Of a stretch of 64,000 bases of DNA, positions 37,111-48,058 are shown piece after piece. The stretch lies in assembly GCA_011800155.1 (NCBI GenBank), contig CM022369.1, positions 1,860,001 through 1,924,000 on the forward strand, written 5' to 3'. The stretch is from Flammulina velutipes. Lineage: Eukaryota; Basidiomycota; Agaricomycetes; Agaricales; Physalacriaceae. Below the pieces are notes generated by a model. The model searched no databases. It saw only the letters and a program-made list of their open reading frames with translations, and was not told where the DNA came from. A program made the translations under genes and the position numbers. Numbering within the stretch: the first letter of the stretch is position 1; each line of letters begins with the position of its first letter.

Positions 37111-38527
37111 TTATGAGAGGTGGCGGGGCGGCGAAACGTTGCGGTTGTGCAGAGCCATGCGTCCAAAGGTGACAAAGTCGTGGGGCAAATACTGCTCCGG
37201 CGAAACATCCATTCTCTGCTTCGACAATATGGGCTCGAAGGCCGAAGGTATGTTCTCTTTGTCGTCAGCGAAGTCCATGCCCATATCGCTGGAAATGTAA
37301 GGATCGCTCGATAATGCCGGGGTTGTTGGGGTTAACGGGAAATCGTCTGAACAATCTGATGCGGTGGAGCTCATGGGTGTGCTCATGGCAGATGCAGTTG
37401 AAGAGCGTGTAGGGGTGATGGGGAATGGAGAAATGGACTGCCGCGTGAAATGACCGCCCTGAAGATAATACTGGACGACAAAGGTCGCAGCCTTGGAATA
37501 GAAGGCATACGAATATTTCTTGACCAGCGTTTCGGACAAGTCGTTGACGTGCTTAGATAGCCGCTCGTCGAGGAGTTCCACGACATCAAGACACTCTTCA
37601 GTCTCCTCCCATACACGACGAGGCTTGTCACAGAGATAGCGTGCCAAAGTGAGAGCGCCCAGAGCAATGGAGGATGGCGCAAAGCGAACGAATTCTCTGT
37701 AGAACAGTGTGATCTCCATGAGGAACCTCGCGACGTGTTGGACCTTGGGATCCTCCATGCAAGGTCCGCAGCATATTAAACGAAGCCAGGCTTCGGCTGT
37801 CGGGTGTCCCAACGCCCATGCAATGGTGGCCAGGATATGGCCCTCCATCTGGACGAAAGCGGACTCTTCGTACTCATCGTGGCACATCTGGACAAGGTCC
37901 TGGATGGTGGGAACACGATCTTTGGCGTCCTCGAATTTGGCAGCGATCCACAATGCAGCACAACCGACGAGCTGGTAGTGCTTGACGAATACGACGCGTC
38001 GTGAGACATAACGGTCGATAATGTTGAGAGCGAGATAGAGGGTCTCTGGTCGAAGGCGAAAGCTGAAGTGTACTTCGACGAGGAAATCGACTAGACAAGG
38101 ACGCATATGCCATCGTATCTCGGGCTGTTGATCCATAGACTGTACAGAGGACATCGTGGCGATCTATGTAATGTGAGCGGTTTGTAGAGCCAACGACCTG
38201 CGTACACACCTCCATTTCCTCCATGTGACAGCGAATGTTATCCCGATATTCGTCTTCAAGCAGAAAGCCTTCCCTGCGAAGGGCGATAGCCTGTAGGTCG
38301 CGCTGGCGTTGCAATACAAGGGCGGGTTTGGCTGAGCGAGGAGATCGTCGCGCTGGCGATTTCTTCGACACGCCGTTGGGAGATGGGCGCTTCTTGGGAT
38401 AAACAAGCGAATGGCGGGAGGGTTTGGTAGTTGGATCCTTCATTTCGGCGAGTGCAGAAATGGATGGGAGTTCAACGGGGTGACTAGCAGAAGCGGGAGA
38501 GAATGGATAAGCGCGCGAACAAGACAT
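37111..38527 (-). CDS. G1/S-type cyclin (Cln-like)
   Basis: Cyclin of the fungal G1 (Cln/Puc1) class, activating Cdk1/Cdc28 at Start. The ATG at 38527 opens MSCSRAYPFSPASASHPVEL with a Pro/Ser-rich basic N-terminus. The cyclin box begins EYRDNIRCHMEEMEV and, after one intron, MSSVQSMDQQPEIRWHMRPC then LVDFLVEVHFSFRLRPETLY, LALNIIDRYVSRR and QLVGCAALWIAAKFEDAKDR. The MRPxLVDFLVEVH block with its Arg, and the paired Lys/Glu of AKFED, are the standard cyclin-CDK contacts. A second cyclin fold follows (LGALTLARYLCDKPRRVWEE). The C-terminal 120 residues are Ser/Thr/Pro-rich with many SP/TP sites, a likely phosphodegron region. Stop TAA 37111. The gene has an unusually long non-coding upstream region. 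Confidence 0.88.
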
Positions 38528-41145
38528 GGCGAGAAAGAAAGAGAGGAATGGCGGATTGGTTCACAGATGATACAAAGCAACGCAGGATTTACCGCGAATG
38601 CCAGTGGTGGGTAGTGGTAGACCAAAAGCACACCAGAAATTCCCAAAACGGGTTTCAACATGGATGCCAAAGCGGGACAAAGGATCGGAGACGCGTATAT
38701 GCGCTGACAAAATAAGTAAATGAGCACTCACAGTGTATGGATTGCAGTTTATGCGATAAAAGACAACAACGACAATGAAGCGCGTGCCAAGGATGCAAGG
38801 ATTACACTATAGAAACAAGTCGTGGTTAGCGTCGATGATCATGAGATTGGCGGTGAGGGAAAGAAATAGAAGAAAATCGTGTCGACGACAGCGACGAGAA
38901 GAAAGGAAATGTGAACAAGTGAAGGGAATATAAAACAACCACCAGGCAGGCTGTCCATCCATCAATCGAGATGAAGAAAGGTCCCAGCGATGTCTGGGGT
39001 CCGCCGGTTATCAGCGCCCAATCATACAGATCGTGCCCTGCATCTTCCGCCACTTAATGCGTGAGCGAGAAAGCACTATTGCATCCTCATCTGCATTCCC
39101 TGTCATGGCGACAATTCGATATTCTGTCCACCTGCCCCATCTGCATTTTCCCAGCACCCCGACAACTTCGAATCAAATAAGGCGGGTAACTTTCCCACAC
39201 CCCACGTTTTGCAGCCCCGACGATGCCTGAAGTGACGTAGGAGACGACAAACTCACCTCGCAAGTAAATATCTGTTTCTGTTGCCAATCGTCAGCGTACT
39301 GGCTATCAAAAAAGAGTCGATTACGCACCTATACCGATGCAGGTCGCCCACAAAGACTTCGATGTCTGGTCAGACAGAAAACAAACCCCGTAGGCTCGGC
39401 AACGTACCTGTGCAATGGCAATTTGGCAAGGAATGAGACACTGGGTGTCTTAATTATTAGGTCGAGATTATAGGATGGTACCGACGAAAACGCGAGGGAG
39501 GAGATTTGAAAAGAATGACTGGAGTGAGTGTTGTAACTCGGTCGAGCGTCTTTCGTTCAAACAAAGAACGAGACAGCTGTCGACGATTAGATGCGCACGA
39601 GTTGAGTACGACGTGGATGCGACTGTAGACCAGGTCGATGCCGGAGAGCACAGAGGAGGACAGCGAGTGTGAGAGAAAAGCTTCGGCGGCTGTCTGGCCT
39701 TTCCTTTTTCTACGTGCGCGTGTAAGAGGCGTGGCCGCTTATACGCCTCGCTGCTCAGGGTAAATTCGGGGCGGTATGTGTGCTCGGCGATAGGCTTCGA
39801 TGCATCTTCAGATTCTCTGATCTCCTTACACGTTCCTTGCCTGCAGGCAGAGACTTGGGCGGAAAGTCGATCTAAAAGATCACGCTTTCAGCTGGGCTTT
39901 TTAGGTAAGCGCATCTACTCGTCTCGAAATGGTTTCATCAAGTTCATTTACTTCACGTAAAGCTGCGTAAAGTAGCAACCACTTGCTCTTCCTAATCCAC
40001 TAGACACATTCGACAACTTCAACGCCGTCTACTTGATCTTCGTCTACTAATAAAGTGCTACTGGACTCGTCGCTCAGGGCCTGGTCCGCAAATATCGAGG
40101 GTATATCATTGCCTTTCACCCTCCCATCAGTCACCTTCTTATCAGCCATCATCCTACTTGAGTATGTTGCACAAGTGCATCTACTGGAGTCTTCGTCAAA
40201 CGTCTCACACATATCATTCCGTGTTCTCCCTGTAATGATTACATCCTTCATTCATGTCCTAGGTTCCGAATAAAAAGCGGAAGGATGCGCACAGTGCTGC
40301 CCGTCAGTTTAGTATACATGTACTAACGGACACCCAGTCTCACACAAGTCCAGATAAATACCATACGATTTTGTTCTTCTCGATGTAGTAAGTACTTGAG
40401 ACTTAAAATGAGACTGAGATGTTCTCTCCTTTAATTTGCATAGATGAGATCCTCCAGGAACGATTCACGAACGGGAGCGATGAAAACCCGATGCCTGCGC
40501 AAGAACAGCGCAAGGCGGGACATCTCCTTGCATAGGGTTGATTTAGCGATATCGGTCATCGTCCATGGAGATTAAAGAGTCAGCGACAGGATCCAACAGG
40601 TTTGCAGCGGTGCCAGCAGGAGGGCCCCGCTGAATTTACCGAATATCTGCCACTTAAATCCCATCCATACATTCAACACAAGGATCCGTTTCCACCTTAC
40701 GAGAGTTACAGTTCTCAGCAACTTTCATTGCGCCGGTGCCAATGTTCAGGGTAGAGGACTTTGAAGACAAGTCAGCCACCGAGAGAAGCGCTTCCATGTC
40801 AGTCAGTTGAAAGCCAGTTGATGCGCTGGCGCCAATTTGGGTTCCATCTAACTTTGAGCCTGTATACTGCCTGTATGTTTAGGAATCGAAGCGAGCGCTT
40901 GAAGACCGGAGCCGAGACGCCACGGAAAACTGGCAGTCTGGAGGTCCCGTCGAAAAGAAAGGCTTCTGCCAAACAATGTTATTAAATGTACAATACAGCT
41001 CTGAAACTTCACCCATTCTCGAACGAATGCGGTTTGGTAATGAAGGAGGAAACGAGGAACCGTCGACAGTAGGCCAGTTCGTAGAAATTAATGGCGGATG
41101 CATGGCAAGTATATCAACAGCGCCGCACAGACGAGGCTACAGTTC
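38528..41145. other. 2.6-kb gene-poor stretch upstream of the G1 cyclin
   Basis: Longest stretch without a confident gene apart from the transposon. The part next to the cyclin (38528 to about 39660) has GT/AG pairs on the minus strand, for example near 39310-39410. At 39520-39660 the minus strand has a CT/CA-rich tract like a transcription start region, so a spliced 5' leader of the cyclin is plausible. From about 39700 to 40700 I see no structured feature; a minus frame 40000-40251 of 83 codons with an ATG matches nothing. The last part (about 40900-41145) should be the 3' UTR of the 4E-T-like gene. Confidence 0.45.
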
Positions 41146-44100
41146 TCAATCTCTCCGGCCACCTAGAAGAAGAGCCATCAAATCAGCTGATTGCTGGTTT
41201 GGGGGCGCCTGATGAGGGATGTTATGAGGAATCATCCCGATGTGGGATGAATGCTGGGGAGGAGCATGTTGAGCGGGCTGTCGCATGCTAGGATGGAGCG
41301 CCTGCTGTCCGGGACCGGAGTACCCCCCGGCGAGCATGTTGCGTCCACCATTGACGTTCCCGACGTTCAGGAGATTTCCACCCTGGTGTAGTCCTTGATT
41401 GCGCAGATCCATGAGATTCTGGTGATTGAGAGTTGGGAGCTGCTGCTGAGCGATCGAGTGTTGGTGTTGCTGGGGGATACCACGCGGCGGCGGGTTATTG
41501 TAGCCAATGTTGTTGAAGTTGTTAAACGACTGCGGTCCGTTCAAAGGTGCCCCGTGAAGCCCAGGATTCATACCAGGTGGTCCGCTCGAAAATTGTGTTG
41601 GATCATGGGGAGGCCTTCCGCCCAGGTTAGCAAGGCCAGGAGGCAGTCTATGGGATTGTAGATTTAAGGCTGCTTGATTCGAGATAGGTGACGGGCCTCC
41701 ACGATATTGCTGAATGGGGGGGATGCCGGCTGGTATCCTACCCTGCTGTTGAGGATATTGGCCAAGACCACCGTTGGGGTAAACAGTATCGAGTCCTCGA
41801 TGAGGTGGTAAACGCTGAGAGTTGAGATGAATGACTTCATCAAGAGGATCAGGATACGAGCCTCCGTCTCTGTTCCTAGGAGGAGGCGCAGACCGCAACC
41901 CAGGGACCAGGTTGTCTGGCATGAAGTTGCGATTGTCCATGCGACCATCATACAATGATTCAATGCGATGGTTCTGTTGCTGCTGTTGGATGTACTGCAA
42001 CTGAGCCTGCTGTTGCTGGTGCTGATGCTGTTGTTGAAGGAGGTGTAATTGGTTTTGCGCCTGGTGACTGTTAAGACTGTTTCCGCCGGGAGGAGCTGTG
42101 TTCAGAGAACCCATGGGGCCTGTTCGATGCACCTGTGATTTAATTCAATATGTGAGGAGTTCAAATGATGATAAAAACATACCTGAACAGATGTATTTAG
42201 CATGGCGACGAGATCGTCCATAGTCCTTGTTTCGTTAGAACTGAAGAGTTGTTCTCGAGGTCCAGAAACAGAGGGTGGATGCGGGACTACAGATGGTTGT
42301 GGCTTGGGGTGATATGAAGGAGCAGGAGCAGGTGGGTCTTTCGGCTTTCCGTCGAAGAATTTCGCGAAACGGCTGCCCTTGCCATCAACGGGATCTTGCC
42401 AGTTACTCTCTGCAGATAAAGGCTGCCGCTCTTTGTGTTGCGGCTCAGGGGCGAGAGATTGTAGTTCGCCACGCTCTTCGAACGGGGAAAAAGATGTCTT
42501 TTCTGACCGATTGAGAGACATAGGAGGGGTATCAAGATCCAACTGTGGCGGCGGACGCTTGGTGGACGATGATGTAGAGGTAGGAATCGTGTCCGTTGGT
42601 GATTCCATTGACGGTGAGACAGCTTTTCCGGGCCCGCGCCCGAAAGCTAAAAGACGAGAGCCTGGAGGAGGTTGGAAAACGGAAGCAGAGGCAGGTGGAG
42701 TAGCAGAATCCACTATGTGTCCTTTCTCTAATCCTGGTGGCGGGTGGGGAGATGGGTTCTCGTGCCTTATACGCTGATTTGAGCCTAGAGGCGCAAATAC
42801 AGAAGTCGCAGATTTGTCCCCGTTTGCATCAGCGGGAGACGAAGTAGCGCCTGAAGACGGTGCAGGTTCTAAACACATCAGTCATCAATGTAAAGATTGA
42901 CAAAGACACTGTCGTACCAAGAGTCGGAGTAGTGGGTCCGTCAGTGTGAGCCTTCTTCATGAGCATTTTGAACAGCTGTATCTCGTCAAGTGGCTTCTCT
43001 CCGTTGGCTTTGGCTTTGGCTGCTGTGTCAGAGGCCTCGTTTGCGTTGCGTTGTTCCTTTTCCTTCATGTTTTTCTTCCAGGCCTGAATACCGTCCAGCT
43101 CACCATCTGCAGCTTTTCCACTCAAGATGCCGGTCGCAGACGCCGGAGGAACGTATGTATCCATCCATGCAGGCTCCTTCTCCTTTTCGCGTTCTCCTCG
43201 TCGGTCGTCGCGCTCTTTCCCGCCGTCGTCAAGAGCAGATTTCTTTTCTCGTCCTGCCCCTCGCTTCGTGCGTGGTTCGCGCTCTTCGGGCCAGCGGTCC
43301 TTGTGATCTCCGCCTTTGTCGCGGCGGGCGGCAATGCGCTCGTCTCTGCGCCCGTCGTCTCTCCAGCGTCGGTCATCGTTGTCGTCACGTCTGGAATTAG
43401 AGGAATCTCTTCGTGACCGGGACGAATCGCGTACACGAGAGCGCGGTCTTTCGCGCTCTTCACGCTCTGTACCTAGCGCCACAGTTAGTATCCTCTTATG
43501 GAATGATAATGACCGGGTGCATTACGTCGAGTATCTCCTGAAAAGGACAGTTAGGCGGATGGGCAATCCAACGTTAGGACTAATCCCGCACCTCGTCTCC
43601 AATCATCGGCAGCTTCCAACTTCTTCTTTCCGTTCTCCCGGGCTTCAGTTCGGCGGGTGCTAGCACTCCCTAACGGGTTGGATGATGTTGCACGATTACT
43701 ACCTAAAGAGTCTCGATCTTTGTTGCGAAGGTTAAGTGGTACAGGGAGGCGGTCGCCGCGGTCAAATTTATCGGAAAGCTGTGGGACATGATTACCAGGA
43801 TATCAATATTGAATGAATCTGACTTGCACTTCTGAGCCCTTCCTTGTCTCTGGTATCTCCGTCGCGGTCGCGCAAAGACTGGTGTTTAAAATTACCCATT
43901 TGCGAAGGCTGGGCAAGAGCACTACGGAAGGAGGGTCGAGCAGGAGGTTCTGAGTTGGCTTTCAGAAAAAATGGGATGATAAAGGGTACAGAACTTGCCG
44001 CCGTCGTCAACGTCCCTTCTATATCTGAGAACAAATGAGCTTTGGGCAGTTGAACGGACAAAGAATCTATTCACCTTCGTTCGCGAGCACTGTTTGGAGG

Positions 44101-44428
44101 GGTAGCTTCATAATCCTTTTTGTGAAGATTTTGCTCGTTTTCATGCCTGCACAGCTGATGAGGAGACGCAAGATAAAGGTGTCTTTGTAGCGTACCCAAA
44201 CCAGTCCTTCAACTCAGGCATGTCCAGAGGGACTTCAACCAGTGGTGATTTATGCAAAGCCAGTATCTGAGCTCTTGAATAGATCCTGAGTGGACGAGAC
44301 TGTGGTGCGGCGTCTGCTGTTGTGTTTTCTTGTGGCGGTGGGTTAGCCGCTGCTGGGGAATCGTTGAAAGGGTATCCATGAGGTTCTTGAGAGTCTATGA
44401 ATTCGACGTCGTCGTCGGATGCAGACAT
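41146..44428 (-). CDS. 4E-T-like (EIF4ENIF1-related) mRNP protein
   Basis: Probably an eIF4E-binding translational repressor of P-bodies. The ATG at 44428 opens MSASDDDVEFIDSQEPHGYP. At about residue 50, RIYSRAQILALHKSPLVEVP resembles the YxxxxL-phi eIF4E-binding helix of 4E-T (YTKEELL in human), with Ile in place of the Leu. Then come an Arg/Asp/Ser-rich segment (RRDSSNSRRDDNDDRRWRDD) and KEPAWMDTYVPPASATGILS, comparable to the EPEWFSAGP box of 4E-T. KPLDEIQLFKMLMKKAH, SRFAKFFDGKPKD and MDDLVAMLNTS follow. The C-terminus is Gln/Pro/Asn-rich with a polyQ tract (about 41960-42060) and ends SADLMALLLGGRRD. About eight introns. The layout fits 4E-T, but similarity is to short motifs, so the name is tentative. 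Confidence 0.55.
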
Positions 44429-44668
44429 GACAGCGATGAGTGAGTGTAGGTGGAGGCGGAAAATGGTAAGTGCGTAACGTACACACACACGCGGGATTTG
44501 AAACGATCACGAGTCTTTCCTTCTGCCTTGACAGACTCATGCTCAATCTTCCACGCCTTACATTCAATACACATGCAGCCCACGCTTAAGCACTTTATTC
44601 TGCGTCAAGAGGCCCTTTCATTGTATAGACGTACAATCCGCGCTTCTCGAGGTACATTCATACTCGAA

Positions 44669-44959
44669 TTAAAAATATAGTACGCTAATATCTCTCAGCA
44701 ATACCTGATCCATCCACTCGAAGAGAAACTCTTGCATGGATAAGAGGAGAAATAGAGAGGAATCATGAGGCAGCTGACGCAGTAGGGCCATCCTTGAGTT
44801 GCTCATAGCATCCTGTTGACCATCCCACAGTCCGTCATAGAATCCACGATGCAGCACATGCATCGAGAACTGAAGCAAATCTTTCCCGGAAGATAAATTG
44901 CGACTGATCAAAATTCAAGTACAGCCAGCATGTACATACCACAAACTGAGTGGGTTCAT
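44669..44959 (-). CDS. Possible small two-exon gene, unknown function
   Basis: Low-confidence gene between SMD2 and the 4E-T-like gene. The ATG at 44959 opens MNPLSLC. A 47-48-nt intron (GTATGT to GATCAG, about 44902-44939) joins it to RNLSSGKDLLQFSMHVLHRG, FYDGLWDGQQDAMSNSRMAL, LRQLPHDSSLFLLLSMQEFL and FEWMDQ. Stop TAA lies at 44669 unless a further GTATTG donor after WMDQ is used. The product has a natural amphipathic, helical composition and the splice keeps frame, which argues for real coding. Coding may begin further upstream: the frame stays open back to an AG at about 45001. No family is recognised; it could instead be an extended 3' exon of the neighbouring transcript. Confidence 0.35.
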
Positions 44960-45034
44960 AGCATCGGCATTGGACCAACGCGATGCAGTCAAACACGTCT
45001 ATTTTACAGCGAGTAACGTGGTACAACCATACGG

Positions 45035-45629
45035 CTAAGCCTGGTTTCTGAGTACTAGATATGTTGATTAGAAACGTATCAAAAGTCGCTTAGTCGACTC
45101 ACCAAGAATAACAGAATCACCACTAAGAAAGAGAAAAGTTAAGCGATGCATCCAGAAGATAGAAAGAAGGAGGCGCACCGCAAGAACATTTTGCTAATGA
45201 ATCTGTCTTTGTTAACGGGCTTTTTGTTCTTGCCTTTCGGTATCTCTGTCCACATCTACTAAGGTATTTAGCAATGCGTTAGATGCTAGCCATGTCACAT
45301 ACCTCCTTCACATTCTCGAGCACCTGTAATCGCCCAACGTTAGCACAATTTCAAGACGATCGATTGCGCTTCATACCATATTGGAATGCCTATCAAAAGC
45401 CTTCACGCGCGCCAAAAGCTTTTTGTCGTTTCTTAAGGAGATGAGAACCTGCGTATGATTGCGAACAGCTTGTTGAAGAACGGAGAGCGGGCCCTGTGAG
45501 ATTTCGTGTTCTTCAAGTTGGCGGAGCTGAGCCTCGTCTAGCTCTGACTTGGGAACATGTACAAATTGACTGCGAGCAATGATTAGCGACCAGCAACGAC
45601 AATGAAAAGAAAATGGCTGCTTGCCTCAT
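45035..45629 (-). CDS. SMD2: Small nuclear ribonucleoprotein Sm D2
   Basis: Core Sm ring protein of spliceosomal U snRNPs. Spliced protein: [40 protein letters not shown], then Sm1 [20 protein letters not shown] and DRHSNMVLENVKE, linker [19 protein letters not shown], then Sm2 ISKMFLRGDSVILVLRN and QA-stop at 45035. About 110 residues, normal for SmD2. The ATG codon and the first base of codon 2 sit in a mini-exon at 45629; the first intron has a GC donor (ATGAG followed by GCAAGC) and an AG acceptor (CTCGCAG), with a branch-like CTAAT. Five introns in total, all short. The divergent neighbour NOP7 begins 89 bp away. Confidence 0.93.
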
Positions 45630-45718
45630 CGTGTGTTTGATGCAAGAGCAATTTCAAACACCGCTACCTGATTTGGACGATACTAATTTTTAGCACTTCA
45701 CTTCGATCTTCGACTACA
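45630..45718. promoter_or_regulatory. 89-bp divergent promoter, SMD2 / NOP7
   Basis: Start codons at 45629 (minus) and 45719 (plus) are 89 bp apart. The two genes act in splicing and ribosome assembly. A CACTTCACTTCGATCTTCGA segment lies just before the NOP7 ATG. Confidence 0.6.
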
Positions 45719-47726
45719 ATGGGACGTTTAAGACAAAAAGGAAAAGCAGGAGCCGCCAAAGCCTATGTTACTCGCTCTTCAGCCGTCAAGAAATTACAGT
45801 GCTCCCTTGCGGATTTCCGCCGCCTTTGTATCTTAAAAGGTGATTGTGTAGTCTCCACAAGCGTGCAATATCACTCATAGTTCATCAGGGATCTTTCCTA
45901 GAGAGCCCAATAGTCGAAAAAGAGCAAACAAAGGCAATTCTGCAGCGACATCTTTCTATTACGCCAAAGATATCGCTTTTCTCGCCCATGAACCAGTCCT
46001 GAAGAAATTGCGGGAACATAAAACTTTCGCCAAAAAACTATCTCGTGCCCTTGGCCGAGGAGAATGGAGCGACGCAAAATCCTTGGAAGAGAACAAGCCA
46101 GTGTACCGCCTGGATCACATCATAAAAGAACGGTGAGCATATTTATCCATCCAACTCGTTTATAAATGCTCATCACTATACGTAGATACCCTACTTTCAT
46201 TGATGCCGTTCGAGACATCGACGACGCGTTATGCATGATTTTCCTTTTCGCAACTCTACCATCTAATTCTCGCATCCCCCCATCCCTCATCGAAAATTGC
46301 TCGCGTCTGGCTGCTGAATGGCAATTGTACATAATGCGACACAAAGCCCTACGGAAATGTTTCCTATCGATAAAAGGAGTGTATTACCAGGCGGAGGTCC
46401 TAGATCAAACAGTGACTTGGTTAGTGCCGTACCAGTTCACTCAAAATGTAGGTGTCATGCTATTTTTTCCTTGGATATCTTTTGATAACTCTTCAGATTC
46501 CCACAGATGTTGACGTGCGAGTCATGCTGACTTTCCTGGAATTATATCAGACGCTTCTTGGATTCGTACTATTCAAGCTTTACACGGACGCGGGTTTGGT
46601 ATACCCACCTCCCTTGGACCTAAAGAAGAACGACGGCGGAGCTGGAGTCGGTGCCTTCAGTCTACAGGAGATGGTTAAAGCCAACGACATTTCCAAGGTC
46701 AAGACTGTAGACGTGGATGGTCGCAAAATCTCGACGAAGGACGTTCGACAGACTATCAAGGATATATCTTCGAGCAAAACACCCACTGGTGCTGATGACA
46801 TCGTAATGTCTAATCCAGAAGCCGCTGTCGAGGTTGAGGATGAAGACTTCGTCCCTATAGCATCCACGAGCTTGACAGACGCTGGAACATCGTCGCTGCA
46901 TACCTTTAAATCTTTGGAGGCCCTCCCATCTTCTACATCAATTACCCTGTTCGCATCCTGCACATTCTTCCTGTCAAGGGAGACCTCTCGTCCCATCTTT
47001 GAATTTCTCGTCCGATCCTTCGGTGGGCGTATCGGATGGGAGGCATCTGTGGGCAGCGGTTCGCCGTACTCGTACGAAGACGCATCTATCACGCACGTCA
47101 TCATCGACAGACCCGTCCTGGAATCCACCACCGAGTCACCAGAGGAGCGGCAGCGACGGCTTTCAAGAAAATACGTGCAACCACAATGGGTTGTAGATTC
47201 CATCAATGCTGGGCGGGTCCTACTTGAGGATACCTACGCCCCAGGCAAGACACTCCCGCCACATCTCAGCCCCTTCGGTGAAGCGTACGAAGGTGCTTAC
47301 GACCCGATGTCTGCTGCCGATGGAGAGGAAGAGGTTTCTGATCAAGAGGATGAGATGGATGGTGTCGAGGATACGGCTGCCCTTAAGATAACCGACGAGA
47401 GCGAGTCATCAATTCGGGCAGCAGAGCTAGCAGCAGAAGTAGCTGGTGTTGACCCGGCAGCGTTCGAGAAGAAGGTGAAGAAGGCAACCAAGCAAAAGCA
47501 GACTCCTGGGGTACCGGAAGAGGAGGAAGACATGAACAAGATGATGATGAGCAAGCGACAGAAGAAACTGTACGAAAAGGTTAAGCATAGCCAACAGAAG
47601 CGTGCGACTGAGGTATGTTTTTCCCTGATATTTATGGTTTGTTATTTACGTTATTCACAGCGCTCGAACCTCGAGGAGAAAAAGCGAGATCTGCAGAAGG
47701 AGAAGCGGAAGAAGGAAAAGACGTGA
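45719..47726 (+). CDS. NOP7: Pescadillo homolog (Nop7), 60S ribosome biogenesis
   Basis: PeBoW-complex subunit (with Erb1 and Ytm1) needed for 27S pre-rRNA processing in the nucleolus. The ATG at 45719 opens [20 protein letters not shown] then [18 protein letters not shown]. After introns come [91 protein letters not shown], and [20 protein letters not shown], the pescadillo N-terminal domain. A BRCT domain spans [20 protein letters not shown] to [20 protein letters not shown]. The C-terminus is acidic then Lys-rich coiled coil ([20 protein letters not shown], then [15 protein letters not shown]). Stop TGA 47726. Full domain set and normal length. Confidence 0.95.
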
Positions 47727-48058
47727 TTTAGTATCTGTTAGACGAGAATTTTTTCGTGACGGAATACTACTTGCGACTGCATACTAATAGAACCAGACTT
47801 GCAGCCTCAGTCAGTCGTGAACCTAGCACAGCATTTTACATACTGTATTGTATCCGGCATCGGAAATACCCTTGTCCACTTCGCTCTCATTTAGGACCTT
47901 CCAGGACTCTTCGTCGTTTCACTTTAGCAAAGGCAGGTGATTGGCGACACGGAAACATCGTTGTATCAATATTCGCTTACGCCAGCAGCGGCGCGACTTG
48001 AACAGCTCATGTCGGTCTAGCTGGACAGTCATCTCCACCACCATCGTTTCCCATATTC
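47727..48058. other. Intergenic region, NOP7 / Arf-GEF
   Basis: 332 bp holding the NOP7 3' UTR and the promoter of the next gene. A pyrimidine-rich stretch (about 47875-47925) may mark the promoter. No gene is seen. Confidence 0.5.

Noticed and set aside
36444..37208. Cluster of overlapping minus-strand frames downstream of the cyclin
   Set aside because: Low-complexity, mutually overlapping and without family similarity; a purine-biased 3' UTR explains them.
40000..40251. 83-codon minus-strand frame with an ATG
   Set aside because: No similarity to a known family and no splice partners; kept only as a note in the gene-poor stretch.
42946..43420. Long plus-strand frames opposite the Arg/Asp/Ser-rich part of the 4E-T-like gene
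   Set aside because: The complement of Arg/Asp/Ser-rich codons is naturally stop-poor; no start context or domain.
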